Source: JBCCDY01 sp039030555 (GTDB taxonomy: Bacteria; Bacteroidota; Bacteroidia; Cytophagales; Cyclobacteriaceae). Taken from it: DNA of 64,000 nucleotides. Position 1 is the first letter of the stretch, and each line of letters opens with the position of its first letter. Location of the stretch: the NCBI GenBank assembly GCA_039030555.1, contig JBCCDY010000022.1:1-64000 (forward strand). Direction: 5' to 3'. The position numbers were made by a program, and so were the translations under genes. The notes beneath the pieces are model-generated. The model was not told the origin of the DNA. It saw only the letters and a list, made by a program, of their open reading frames with translations, and made no database searches. Shown piece by piece: positions 9,294 through 18,276 of this stretch.

Positions 9294-9882
9294 AGGCAAA
9301 GTTATTTTTACTATTAGTGCTCCATAAGCCTTGAATATTACAAATCACGAAAATTTTATGAACTAGGAGCATTGGAAGGATTAAAAATCCTAAGATAATA
9401 GTCCGACATTACAAATGTCGAACAGCGAGGTGTTCCGTTGGTTCAAAAGTCCAATTGAGCCGATAACCCTTTTTTCTTTCCATTTCCGTAGAAAGCACAT
9501 TGATGTCCGAGCTGGTCACCTTGAGGTCATAAACCGTATCAAGGTGCCTTGATGGAATGGATCTATAGGCATACGTATATTCTACACCTGAAAATTCAAA
9601 GGTAATTTCCTCCCTTACATAGTATTCCCCATTCTCCTTCAGATCAAGGTAGACATCATAATTTGATAGATAATATGATTTTTTGGCTTCCGAACTGAAA
9701 ACTAGAAGGAATAAAAGTGGTAAAAGAAGGAAGTTCTTGATACTCATAGGCTAGGTTATTTTTATTATTAGTGCTCCATAAGCCTTGAATATTACAAATC
9801 ACGAAAAATTTGTGAGCGAGGCGTGTTAGCAAGAATTAAAATCCTACGATAATAATCTGACATTTGTAATGTCGGACAGCAT
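8975..9882. repeat. Imperfect tandem duplication of the DUF2207 gene 5' end
   Basis: The block from about 8975 to 9426 (the first roughly 100 codons of the DUF2207 gene plus its upstream flank) recurs, with scattered substitutions, from about 9430 to 9882. Shared landmarks include GTGCTCCATAAGCCTTGAAT at 9319 and 9769. Both flanks carry GACATT/AATGTC palindromes (around 9402-9421 and 9860-9880) that look like REP elements. The second copy holds a truncated gene. Confidence 0.8.
9409..9747 (-). pseudogene. Truncated duplicate of the DUF2207 gene
   Basis: A 112-residue frame nearly identical to the first roughly 105 residues of the neighbouring DUF2207 protein (signal peptide, then KKSYYLSNYDVYLDLKENGE), which then runs into unrelated residues (HLAVRHL) and stops in the REP-like sequence. 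It keeps the signal peptide but lacks most of the ectodomain, the membrane segments and the Gly-rich tail. It is a remnant of a tandem duplication, although it may still be expressed because its upstream region is also duplicated. Confidence 0.75.
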
Positions 9883-10006
9883 AATTTTTTCCTTCTTATT
9901 ATAGTTTTGAAATACAGAAAATTCCACACAATCAATAGGTTAAAATCCTTAACTTAACAACATTAAACGCACATTTGTAACGCGGGCTTTATTCCAAATA
10001 ATACCA

Positions 10007-12025
10007 TTACTTCTTCCGCTTAAAAACACTCGCATGAACATCATCATTTGAGGCTCCGTTGCCCATTAATTCCAGAGAGCGCTTTTTATAAAATAGAGCT
10101 GCATGGTCATTCGGGTTCTTGATTAAGATATCCTCGAAATTTCTTAAAGCAGCATCAAAATCCTGTTCTTTGAACTGCTTAATCCCTTCCTGAAAGGTAT
10201 CATCAAGCCCCCATTTACTTTTCAGCTCATATTCTTCCAATCCATCCAGTATCTCGTAGATTCCAATGGCCTTTTCCTTTCCTTTTACGATTACTTCATC
10301 GAGAAACCTAACATGATATTTATGATCGCTTTTCAATTGATTGATGACTTCCTGAGAAGCTATAATTTTTGCACCATAAATATTAGTAAGCCCTTCCATT
10401 CTGGAGGCCGTATTAACAGCATCAGATATTACAGTGGTTTCCATCCTATTCTCTGCACCGATAGTACCTAGAATGAGCTTACCCGTATGCATTCCAATGC
10501 CTACTTGGAGAGGTGCTTTCCCATCACTAACACGCCTTGCATTAAATTTCAGGAGTACCTTTTGAGAATTGATCGCGCATTTAATAGCACAATCCACACT
10601 TTTAGGAAAAAGAGCCATAACAGAATCTCCGATATACTTATCTACAAAGCCATTGTGCTTTCTGACGAGAGGTACCATATGCTTCAGGTAAGAGTTGATG
10701 AAATCAAAGTTCTCCTGGGGAGTCATTTGTTCGGAGATATTTGTAAAACCCCTGATATCCGAAAAAAGAACAGTCATATTCTGTTCTATATTATCCCCTA
10801 GCCTGACCTCCTCAATACTTTTCCTATTTAAAAATTTGAGAAATTCCGCTGGGACAAAACGGCTATTGGCTTCATTAACTCTCACCAACTTCTTGTTAGC
10901 CTCCGCTAGCTCAGCAGTACGCTCTTCTACTTTTTGCTTGAAAAAAGTGAGCTGTTCAATAATCTTATCGCGCATCACATTGAAATTCAAGGTAAGCCGT
11001 CCGATTTCATCTTCAGAAATGGTAAATTCTTTATCACCGGTAAAAGTAAAATTGCTCTCTACAAATTTTGTGATGTAAGAGGTTAATTCCGTAAGTGGTT
11101 TTGTAATACGTTTGGACGTTAAAAAACTGACCCAAATACCTAGAATGATAAAAATGGATATAACAGCTACCGTGATCCACTTTAGTACATTGAACTGTTC
11201 TTCTTTTTTAAGTTTAGCTTTTAAAAGGAGCTCGTCAAACTCCCTTGTAAGTTCTTCCTGATCATCGTTTAGAGCAGCCACTAATCCACTATTATCTTTT
11301 ATTCCGATAACCTTATCTAACTTAACGATCTGGTCAAACAAATCAAGGTAATTCTTTAGGAGGTTAAGTTGTGTTATACGTTCAGCGTCCGATAAACGAG
11401 ATGAGTTCCGGATATCTGTTTGAATTTCCTTAGCAACTTGATTGAGATCTTTCAGATATATGTTTTCGTAACGGAGCAGATAATCCTTCTCGTGGCGCCT
11501 AAGCATTAAAATCTTAAGGAGGTCAACTCCTTTCAGGCTTTCCAGGTTATGCGCGGCCTTACGCATTTTACCTATCAGATTGTAATCCTTAAAGCCACGT
11601 ATTTTTATATTTTCTACAACCTGGTTAAAAGTTGAATCATAAGTGCTGATGTGGCTTGAAATCAGTTCAAGTTCGGAATCTAATTCATATCTGGCAAGAA
11701 CATCACTTTCCGATAAGTTCGAAACGTTCTGTCTGATCTCGTTAAAAAGTGATTTGTGATTATCTACATATTCACTAGTCCCGAACTCAAAGAAAACCCT
11801 ATTCTTCGTCTCTTGTGTGAAAAAGTTGAATTGGTTCTTATAATCTTTTAGAAGGAGTCCATGTGTGTGTTCTATCGTCTCAAATACATCCGCTATTTTC
11901 TCTCGCTGATTTCGATAGTTAACGGCAATAAATAAAATCACTAAACTCGAGCTCACAAAAACCAAAAACCAGAAAAGGAGCTTATGTCTAAGGGTCTTAA
12001 AAAAAGAGAATAACTGCTTTCTCAA
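10007..12025 (-). CDS. Membrane-bound adenylate/guanylate cyclase with HAMP and TPR-like tail
   Basis: A 672-residue class III cyclase. The only plausible start is TTG at 12025, since a stop lies just upstream and no ATG is nearby. Transmembrane helices near residues 14-35 and 280-303 flank a helical periplasmic sensor region. A HAMP domain and coiled coil (FFKQKVEERTAELAEANKKL) lead to the catalytic domain, with the metal-binding MTVLFSDIRGFTNISEQM near residue 420 and YIGDSVMALFP. The C-terminal 60 residues look like TPRs. It would make cAMP or cGMP in response to an unknown signal. Confidence 0.88.
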   Translation of the reverse strand: MRKQLFSFFKTLRHKLLFWFLVFVSSSLVILFIAVNYRNQREKIADVFETIEHTHGLLLKDYKNQFNFFTQETKNRVFFEFGTSEYVDNHKSLFNEIRQNVSNLSESDVLARYELDSELELISSHISTYDSTFNQVVENIKIRGFKDYNLIGKMRKAAHNLESLKGVDLLKILMLRRHEKDYLLRYENIYLKDLNQVAKEIQTDIRNSSRLSDAERITQLNLLKNYLDLFDQIVKLDKVIGIKDNSGLVAALNDDQEELTREFDELLLKAKLKKEEQFNVLKWITVAVISIFIILGIWVSFLTSKRITKPLTELTSYITKFVESNFTFTGDKEFTISEDEIGRLTLNFNVMRDKIIEQLTFFKQKVEERTAELAEANKKLVRVNEANSRFVPAEFLKFLNRKSIEEVRLGDNIEQNMTVLFSDIRGFTNISEQMTPQENFDFINSYLKHMVPLVRKHNGFVDKYIGDSVMALFPKSVDCAIKCAINSQKVLLKFNARRVSDGKAPLQVGIGMHTGKLILGTIGAENRMETTVISDAVNTASRMEGLTNIYGAKIIASQEVINQLKSDHKYHVRFLDEVIVKGKEKAIGIYEILDGLEEYELKSKWGLDDTFQEGIKQFKEQDFDAALRNFEDILIKNPNDHAALFYKKRSLELMGNGASNDDVHASVFKRKK

Positions 12026-12149
12026 AACTTATCGATTAAAAAATAAAGCGTTCACAATCCCAATGAATTAGGAATGAATATACACAACATCTTATAAAGA
12101 TCGAATACGGATTACTTTTCTTTAATATGACTAATATGTTTACTATAGA

Positions 12150-12641
12150 TTACTCTAAGCGCTCCCATATCTCCTCTAGCCGTCTTTCAGCAGTTACTAC
12201 ATAATCATCAATCTCCTCATCATAGATTCGCTCATTAATGAATCCTGAATGATACCATTTATCATCTATAACTTCACATTTGAAAGGGATAGAAGATCCT
12301 AAAATATTTGGCCCTGTCGGATGATGGAACTCAACTATTTCTGTGTAAGATCCTCCTTCAAGTCGATAGCCCCCTCCTGCCATACCAATAATATCTTTCC
12401 CATCAGAATCGTAGTAATACCAAATAAAAGTTTCGTCCGTAATGATTTTATGATATACTACGCTATCTGGAGTAGGACTGAATGTAGTATCAGGGTCGAA
12501 CTTACGACTTATTAGTTTCCATTTACCTTTAATGATATTGGTATCATGCTCATCTACCGTCTTAATGCCTTTGCTGCAAGAGCAAATGAAAAAAGCTAAA
12601 AACAGAATTATAATTCTTTCAGGACTAAAAACTCTTTTCAT
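12150..12641 (-). CDS. Lipocalin-like lipoprotein
   Basis: A 163-residue protein with a lipoprotein signal (FLAFFICSCSKG; lipobox Cys near residue 22). The mature part begins IIKGKWKLISRKFDPDTTF, the GxW-type opening common in lipocalin-like and DUF4488-type Bacteroidota proteins, and continues as a predicted beta-rich domain. It probably sits on the outer or inner membrane facing the periplasm. Ligand and role are unknown. It is monocistronic. Confidence 0.6.
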   Translation of the reverse strand: MKRVFSPERIIILFLAFFICSCSKGIKTVDEHDTNIIKGKWKLISRKFDPDTTFSPTPDSVVYHKIITDETFIWYYYDSDGKDIIGMAGGGYRLEGGSYTEIVEFHHPTGPNILGSSIPFKCEVIDDKWYHSGFINERIYDEEIDDYVVTAERRLEEIWERLE

Positions 12642-12721
12642 TATTTGAAAAGTACATCATTGTACCTTTCAAAGTAGCAAATTCAGTGTTGTGTTCAAAG
12701 TGAATTAAATAAAGCTATGAT

Positions 12722-13120
12722 TTAAGCAACCAATGCCAGCTTTCTAGTTTTTACTGAAGCATGTTCCGGCATATTATATTTTTTCAGTAAATCATTCGAA
12801 CTGAGGCTCCTTTCAATCATGAATATTTCTTTCGAGCTGTCTTTTGTCCAGCCAAATTTAGAAAGTTCATTTTCAAGCTCGTTACCACTGAGACTTAGCA
12901 AGGCATCGAAGTAATCTTCGGCTGCTTCTTCAAGCATCTGAAAAGCAATGTTTTCATGTCTCCCATACCCTGTAAGGCTTAAAGATGGAACGAATGCTAC
13001 GGTAAATTCATGATTATCGCGCATATAGAAGATATTGCATTCACAAACGACTTTATGATCATTATAAAGAACGCTTAAGTATTCATCTTTAATTTGACTG
13101 TCTCTATTGAAGTACGGCAT
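12722..13120 (-). CDS. Hypothetical protein with a HicB-like segment
   Basis: A 132-residue cytoplasmic protein that I do not recognise with confidence. The middle part, FTVAFVPSLSLTGYGRHENI, followed by a helix AFQMLEEAAEDYFDALL, resembles the degraded RNase H-like fold of HicB antitoxins. No HicA toxin is encoded beside it and the C-terminus lacks a clear DNA-binding domain. The similarity is a visual impression only. Confidence 0.5.
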   Translation of the reverse strand: MPYFNRDSQIKDEYLSVLYNDHKVVCECNIFYMRDNHEFTVAFVPSLSLTGYGRHENIAFQMLEEAAEDYFDALLSLSGNELENELSKFGWTKDSSKEIFMIERSLSSNDLLKKYNMPEHASVKTRKLALVA

Positions 13121-13246
13121 CGTTTAGGGTTTTGTTTTTTATACTCCAAGTCGAATGAGAGGGTTACAGGTGTAATGTATTTGCTATGAATCAACTTTTA
13201 CTTTTGTCTTTTCAATGACTTTTTACAGCCGGTCTGACTGATGAGT

Positions 13247-13735
13247 TCATAAGGCTTCTTCAGAGAAGCCCAAGGTAATTTGTTCTTTACGATAGTCAAT
13301 CATAGCTCCGGATTTGGCAAGAAAGTCTGCTCCTAAAATTCCCAATATCAACATATTCCTTTTTCGGAAGTAACTATTCACCGAATTCATATTGGTTGCA
13401 TAGAATTTAAAACCTTTATAGTCCAAGCCTTCATACTTAACTTTTAGGTTAGAAGTCACTAAAAATGAGCTAGAGCCTCCAATACCTTGAATGCTTCCCA
13501 TATTCTGATTGTTGAGAACACTAAATTCATATCGGCCTGCTTGATTTATGTCTACAAAGGACACTCCTGCCCCGGTATCGACCAGAAAAACGCCTTTTTT
13601 GTTGTTTACCTGTAAATTCAGAAACATAAGGCCGTCTCTCAACCATACATCTAATACATCAGGAAACGGAGGCTTGGTAGATATACACCCCGAGATTATG
13701 GTGAGGAAAAATATATATAAATATCTGATTTTCAA
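13247..13735 (-). CDS. Retropepsin-like aspartic protease lipoprotein
   Basis: A 162-residue protein opening with TTG at 13735 (a stop codon lies directly upstream and no nearby ATG fits). The N-terminus MKIRYLYIFFLTIISGC is a lipoprotein signal with its Cys at residue 17. The mature part carries GVFLVDTGAGVSFVD, the DTGA catalytic loop of one-lobe retropepsin-like aspartic proteases, and a later ILGILGADFL matching the flap/ILG hydrophobic motif. It would work as a dimer in the periplasm. The substrate is unknown. Confidence 0.75.
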   Translation of the reverse strand: MKIRYLYIFFLTIISGCISTKPPFPDVLDVWLRDGLMFLNLQVNNKKGVFLVDTGAGVSFVDINQAGRYEFSVLNNQNMGSIQGIGGSSSFLVTSNLKVKYEGLDYKGFKFYATNMNSVNSYFRKRNMLILGILGADFLAKSGAMIDYRKEQITLGFSEEAL

Positions 13736-13867
13736 TTATTTATGTTTAATTTTTTAACTTAACGTAAGCCTAAATATTTAGTTTTAGAACGTTTATTGAC
13801 ACTACTCTTCCCACTTTTAATTGATATTCAGAAAGCCTAGATTCAACAAATTTTGAATCAGACCTTA

Positions 13868-14803
13868 ATGAAAGCAGAAATCGACTATTCCAGTTTGCTC
13901 AGTGAAATCCATAGTGAAATAAGGCCGATGCTCGGCAGCGGAGAAGTAGCCGATTATATACCCGCGCTATCGAGGATAGATCCGAAAAAGTTCAGTATGG
14001 CGGTTCAAACTATTGATGGTAAACTTTATCATACGGGTGATTCTAATGAAAACTTTTCTATACAAAGCATCTCGAAAGTATTTACACTAACGCTTGCTTT
14101 AAAGCTTGGCGGCGAATCAATATGGGACCGGGTAGGAAGAGAGCCTTCTGGTAATGCTTTCAATTCTTTAATCCAGCTTGAATATGAACAAGGTGTACCT
14201 CGAAATCCATTTATAAATGCGGGTGCCCTGGTCGTGAGTGATCATATTATAACATGTACAGGAAGTAAAGAAGCCGCAAAATCAGCCATCCTTGAGTTTA
14301 TGCAAACGGAGTGCTGTCATAAAAGAATTCAGTTTGACCCTGAAGTCGCTGACTCTGAAAAGATAACAGGTTATAGAAATGCAGCTATGGCTAATTTTCT
14401 TAAAAGCTTTAATCGGCTTAATAATGACGTGGAGGATGTCCTCGATGTTTATTTTCATCAATGTTCTGTCGCGATGAATTGTATTGATTTGTGCAATAGT
14501 AGTTTATTTTTAGCTAATCGAGGGGTATCGCTCGTTACTGGCCAAAAAATCGTATCTCCGCAGAAAGCAAAGCGGATCAATTCTGTTATGCTAACCTGCG
14601 GGCTTTATGATGCCGTTGGGGATTTTGCTTTTCACGTTGGCCTTCCGGCTAAAAGTGGCGTAGGTGGTGGCATTATCGCCGTTGTTCCAAACGAAATGGT
14701 CATATGTGTCTGGTCACCCCCATTAAACCCATCGGGCAATTCTTGTGCTGGGACGGAGGCCCTTGAATTATTCACCAATAAAACGGAGTGCTCCATATTT
14801 TAA
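13868..14803 (+). CDS. glsA: Glutaminase
   Basis: 311 residues from the ATG at 13868, chosen over an in-frame TTG at 13853. This is a serine-dependent glutaminase of the GlsA/YbgJ family: FSIQSISKVF contains the SxxK catalytic pair, and NPFINAGALVV, the CSVAMNC segment and GVGGGIIAVVP are family landmarks. It hydrolyses L-glutamine to glutamate and ammonia in the cytoplasm. The length is normal for the family. It is a single gene with no obvious operon partners. Confidence 0.95.
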   Translation: MKAEIDYSSLLSEIHSEIRPMLGSGEVADYIPALSRIDPKKFSMAVQTIDGKLYHTGDSNENFSIQSISKVFTLTLALKLGGESIWDRVGREPSGNAFNSLIQLEYEQGVPRNPFINAGALVVSDHIITCTGSKEAAKSAILEFMQTECCHKRIQFDPEVADSEKITGYRNAAMANFLKSFNRLNNDVEDVLDVYFHQCSVAMNCIDLCNSSLFLANRGVSLVTGQKIVSPQKAKRINSVMLTCGLYDAVGDFAFHVGLPAKSGVGGGIIAVVPNEMVICVWSPPLNPSGNSCAGTEALELFTNKTECSIF

Positions 14804-14983
14804 GTTTAAGAAGCATTAATTATTAGAAGGGCTCTTAGTATCCTTATTCGTTTGCTTTAAACAAAGTACAATAGGTAACTGGCACTCGACATTTCGTCAT
14901 TCACCGGTAAAATAACGGCCTTTACCGACCTCAGTTCTTGCCATACTCCATTTTGGTCGTAGATTAAGGTACATTTTTATGTT

Positions 14984-15682
14984 ATGAGAGAACACAATGA
15001 AAAGAATAATACTTGGCTTGGGATTGTTTTAATAATTCTGGGAGTAGTTTTTTTGATTGATAAACTTGGTATTGTACCCTATTACATATCATATTACCTA
15101 TTCAGCTGGAAAACACTATTTATTCTAATTGGAGCTACTATGCTGGCTACTCGTAGAAGGCAGGGCTTTGTATTTCTCATATTAGGCATTGTGTTTCTCT
15201 TACCAGAACTCTTTAAAGACTTCAGATATTATGTGCGAGAGTGGTGGCCACTTATTTTTCTGGTTATTGGTATTTTAATCATTCTTAAGCAAAGGGGTAG
15301 AATTAACTTTAGTCTCCCCGAAATGGGAAGTCGTGAAGATACGGATCCGGATAATCTTGACGAAGTTGCTATTTTCGGAGGTGGTGAGAAAGTCATTACC
15401 TCAAAAAGCTTTAAAGGAGGCAGAGTATCCACTATTTTCGGAGGGCTGGAAATTGATCTTACCCTTGCGGAATTAGCTCCAGGTGAAAATCGTGTCGAAG
15501 TACTTACGCTATTTGGAGGCACTACATTTATCGTACCTAAGGAATGGACAGTCAGGGATAAAGAAATTGCAGTATTTGGAGGCTTTTCGGACGAAAGACG
15601 ATTAAATGCAGATCCTGATCCAAATCAGGTGTTGATTATAAGCGGGTTTACGGCTTTTGGAGGAGTAGTCATTAAAAACTAA
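14984..15682 (+). CDS. LiaF-like membrane protein (DUF5668 / cell wall-active antibiotic response domain)
   Basis: A 232-residue protein with four hydrophobic segments in residues 10-105 (TWLGIVLIILGVVFLIDKLG, repeated in form), then a soluble beta-helical domain with repeated IFGGGEK, IFGGLEI, LFGGTTF and FGGFSDE turns, the hallmark of LiaF/VraT-type C-terminal domains. LiaF proteins modulate a sensor kinase that responds to envelope stress. It is 11 bases upstream of a LytS-type kinase and a LytTR regulator, so it is probably the sensory accessory of that system. Confidence 0.82.
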   Translation: MREHNEKNNTWLGIVLIILGVVFLIDKLGIVPYYISYYLFSWKTLFILIGATMLATRRRQGFVFLILGIVFLLPELFKDFRYYVREWWPLIFLVIGILIILKQRGRINFSLPEMGSREDTDPDNLDEVAIFGGGEKVITSKSFKGGRVSTIFGGLEIDLTLAELAPGENRVEVLTLFGGTTFIVPKEWTVRDKEIAVFGGFSDERRLNADPDPNQVLIISGFTAFGGVVIKN

Positions 15683-15693
15683 GCTGCTATCCA

Positions 15694-16743
15694 ATGTCGA
15701 ATCCGATCTTCAACGGAAGAGCTTTTATTTTTTATTTTGCCACTTGGATTATTGTGGCCAGTATTTATGCATTTGTATTGATATTCGGTCAGGGATTCGC
15801 GGTGTACCCTGCTTTAATAGATACCTTACTCTCAAACTTTTTATTTGCTGCAATCGGAATTGGACTTTCTTATGACTTTTATTTTAGTAAGCAGAAAAAG
15901 CAAGGTTTTACTAATGTATTGACCTCTCACCTGATCACAGCTGCCAGCGTCATCTTCATTTGGTATAATTTATCCAATTATCTGACCTCTCAAATTTTAA
16001 GTACAGAAGAGTATCAAAACTCTTTCAATCACTCCGAGTTTTGGAAAGGTGCAATCGGTACGGGGTACTATGCCCTTATGACCCTTTCTTTTTACATCAT
16101 TGATTATGCAAGGAAGGTATCAAAAGCCAACGAAAGGGAACTGAAATTAGAGGGTGCATTGAAACAGGCTGAACTGGATATGCTCAAGTCTCAGGTTAAT
16201 CCTCACTTCCTGTTCAATAGTCTGAATTCAATAAGTTCGTTGACTGTCTCTTCGCCAAAATGTGCGCAGGAAATGGTTATAAAATTAAGCCAATTCTTAA
16301 GGCATTCGCTCAACAAGGGCAGCAGCCATCTTCATGAGCTAAAATCTGAATTGGAAAATCTTCAGCTCTATCTTGATATTGAAAAAATCAGATTTCAGGA
16401 AAGGTTAGTCTTCAAAAATGAGGTTAATGATATTTGTCTGAAGACTAAAGTTCCGAATCTAATCCTTCAACCATTAGTAGAAAATGCCATAAAGTATGGA
16501 CTATACGAAAGCCTTGAACCTGTTGAAATTTCGCTGAACTGTTTAGAAAAGGAAGATTGTATCCTATTAAATTTAACAAATACGTTTGACTCAGATAGTA
16601 ATAACTTAAAGGGCGAAGGTATAGGACTTAAAAATACCCAATCGAGGCTAAACCTTATATATGGGAAAGAAGCTCAATTACTTACAGAAAAAGCAGGAAA
16701 TTTGTTTACAGTTACCCTACAGGTCCCTAAAAATCAAAACTGA
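15694..16743 (+). CDS. LytS/YehU-type sensor histidine kinase
   Basis: A 349-residue kinase with four N-terminal membrane segments (residues 10-145), a coiled-coil linker, and the His_kinase domain: QVNPHFLFNSLNSISSL with phosphoacceptor His 171, then an ATP-binding region with LILQPLVENAIKYG and GIGLKNTQSRL. It lies between the LiaF-like gene and its cognate regulator, whose ATG follows the stop codon directly. It would phosphorylate that LytTR regulator in response to an envelope signal. Confidence 0.9.
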   Translation: MSNPIFNGRAFIFYFATWIIVASIYAFVLIFGQGFAVYPALIDTLLSNFLFAAIGIGLSYDFYFSKQKKQGFTNVLTSHLITAASVIFIWYNLSNYLTSQILSTEEYQNSFNHSEFWKGAIGTGYYALMTLSFYIIDYARKVSKANERELKLEGALKQAELDMLKSQVNPHFLFNSLNSISSLTVSSPKCAQEMVIKLSQFLRHSLNKGSSHLHELKSELENLQLYLDIEKIRFQERLVFKNEVNDICLKTKVPNLILQPLVENAIKYGLYESLEPVEISLNCLEKEDCILLNLTNTFDSDSNNLKGEGIGLKNTQSRLNLIYGKEAQLLTEKAGNLFTVTLQVPKNQN

Positions 16744-17496
16744 ATGTTCCAAAAAACGATTAAAGCCGTAATTGTCGATGATGAATCCCTTGCCAGGGAT
16801 ATGATAAAGCATTATCTGTCAGACCATAGTGAAATTGAAATTGTAGAAGAATGCGAAAACGGTTATGATGGCCTAAAGGCTATTCAAGAGCATAAGCCAG
16901 ACCTACTATTTCTAGATATTATGATGCCAAAAATCAACGGTTTTGAGCTTCTTGAACTCGTGGACGATCCACCTGTGGTAATCTTCAGCACTGCTTATGA
17001 TGAGTATGCTATTAAAGCTTTTGAACTTCAGGCAGCTGATTACCTGCTCAAACCTTATGACCAGGAAAGGTTTGAACAGGCCTTAAAATCAGCTCGGCAA
17101 AAGTTAAAAGATGAGTACGGACCTAAAAACGAGATCCGAAAAATTCTGGAATCCAGATACGCCCAGCAGGAAACAATCAGGAGGATTGTGGTCAAGATCA
17201 ATACTAAAGTTCACGTCATCTCTGTTCATGATATCATATATATTGAGGCTATGGACGATTACGTTAGAATTCACACTTCAAAAAATAGTTTTCTCAAACA
17301 GAATACCATGAAGTATTTTGAAGCACACCTCCCAAAAGATGACTTCATACGTGTTCACAGGTCATACATCTGTTCCGTAAGTCAGATAGATCGCATAGAG
17401 TCTCTAACCAAAGATTCCTTTACTGCTTTGCTGAAAAATGGTGAAAACATTCCCGTAAGCAGAAGTGGTTATGCTAAACTGAAAGAGCAACTTTGA
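16744..17496 (+). CDS. LytTR-family response regulator
   Basis: 250 residues. An N-terminal receiver (KAVIVDDESLARDMIKHYL; phospho-Asp in LLFLDIMMPKING near residue 59; conserved Lys in YLLKPYD) is joined to a C-terminal LytTR DNA-binding domain (IIYIEAMDDYVRIHT, FIRVHRSYI). It starts right after the kinase stop codon with no gap, marking translational coupling. It ends 20 bases from a convergent gene for another LytTR regulator. The regulon is unknown. Confidence 0.93.
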   Translation: MFQKTIKAVIVDDESLARDMIKHYLSDHSEIEIVEECENGYDGLKAIQEHKPDLLFLDIMMPKINGFELLELVDDPPVVIFSTAYDEYAIKAFELQAADYLLKPYDQERFEQALKSARQKLKDEYGPKNEIRKILESRYAQQETIRRIVVKINTKVHVISVHDIIYIEAMDDYVRIHTSKNSFLKQNTMKYFEAHLPKDDFIRVHRSYICSVSQIDRIESLTKDSFTALLKNGENIPVSRSGYAKLKEQL

Positions 17497-17516
17497 CTGA
17501 CTATACCTAAAGAATA

Positions 17517-18236
17517 TCAGATTTTGTTAATTCGTTCCATCAAATCATGTTGCTGACTTCTTCCGATTGGCAACCTTTCCCCTTCAATATAAATGGATTC
17601 CGAATTGATTGCGCTTATACTTTTGAGGTTGATAATATATGATTTATGCGATCGATAAAAGGAATTTGAAGGAATTTTAGTTGCTATATCTTTGAGTGTG
17701 GCACGCAGCACATAACTCCTGTTAACAGTCCGGATGGTGGAATAATTTCCATCGGCACAGATATATTTTATCTCCTTAAACGGCACTTTTACAACTAAAT
17801 TCCTGTCTTTTACAAAAATAGAGTCATTTAAAATGAAATCATCCAGTCTTTTATCTTGCTCACGGGCAAAATTTCCTAGTGCGATTTCAATGGCAACCAA
17901 AACATCCTCATCCTCAAAAGGCTTGATTATATAACCATAAGGATTAACATCCTTAGCTCGTGAAACAGTATTGGAATCAGAATACGATGATATGAATAGG
18001 AACGGAATTTCATAATCAGATCTTATTAGTCTGGCCAAATCTATACCATCCTGATCCCCACTAATTTTAATGTCTAGTAAAACCAGATCCGGCTCGTGCT
18101 TATTTAGGAACTCCTTTGCCGTACCAAAACTTCGTGCAATACCACAAACTTCGTAACCATTAGTCATTAGTCCTTCACTTAGGTCTTCTGAAATAATGGC
18201 TTCATCTTCTACAATCAATATCCTAACAGGATTCAT
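17517..18236 (-). CDS. LytTR-family response regulator
   Basis: 239 residues with an N-terminal receiver (RILIVEDEAIISEDLSEGL; phospho-Asp in DLVLLDIKISG; Lys in YIIKPFEDEDV) and a C-terminal LytTR domain (EIKYICADGNYSTIRT, FYRSHKSYIINL). The receiver resembles those paired with HisKA_2 kinases. It lies 40 bases downstream of the TPR kinase gene at 18277-20310 in the same orientation, so the two form a two-component system. Confidence 0.92.
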   Translation of the reverse strand: MNPVRILIVEDEAIISEDLSEGLMTNGYEVCGIARSFGTAKEFLNKHEPDLVLLDIKISGDQDGIDLARLIRSDYEIPFLFISSYSDSNTVSRAKDVNPYGYIIKPFEDEDVLVAIEIALGNFAREQDKRLDDFILNDSIFVKDRNLVVKVPFKEIKYICADGNYSTIRTVNRSYVLRATLKDIATKIPSNSFYRSHKSYIINLKSISAINSESIYIEGERLPIGRSQQHDLMERINKI

Positions 18237-18276
18237 ATATCTTTTTACGAATTTGTATTTAACTGCAATTTTTAGC

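Noticed and set aside
13840..13859. GATTCAA..TTGAATC repeat ahead of glsA
   Set aside because: The arms are only 7 bases and AT-rich, overlapping the alternative start; it could easily be chance.
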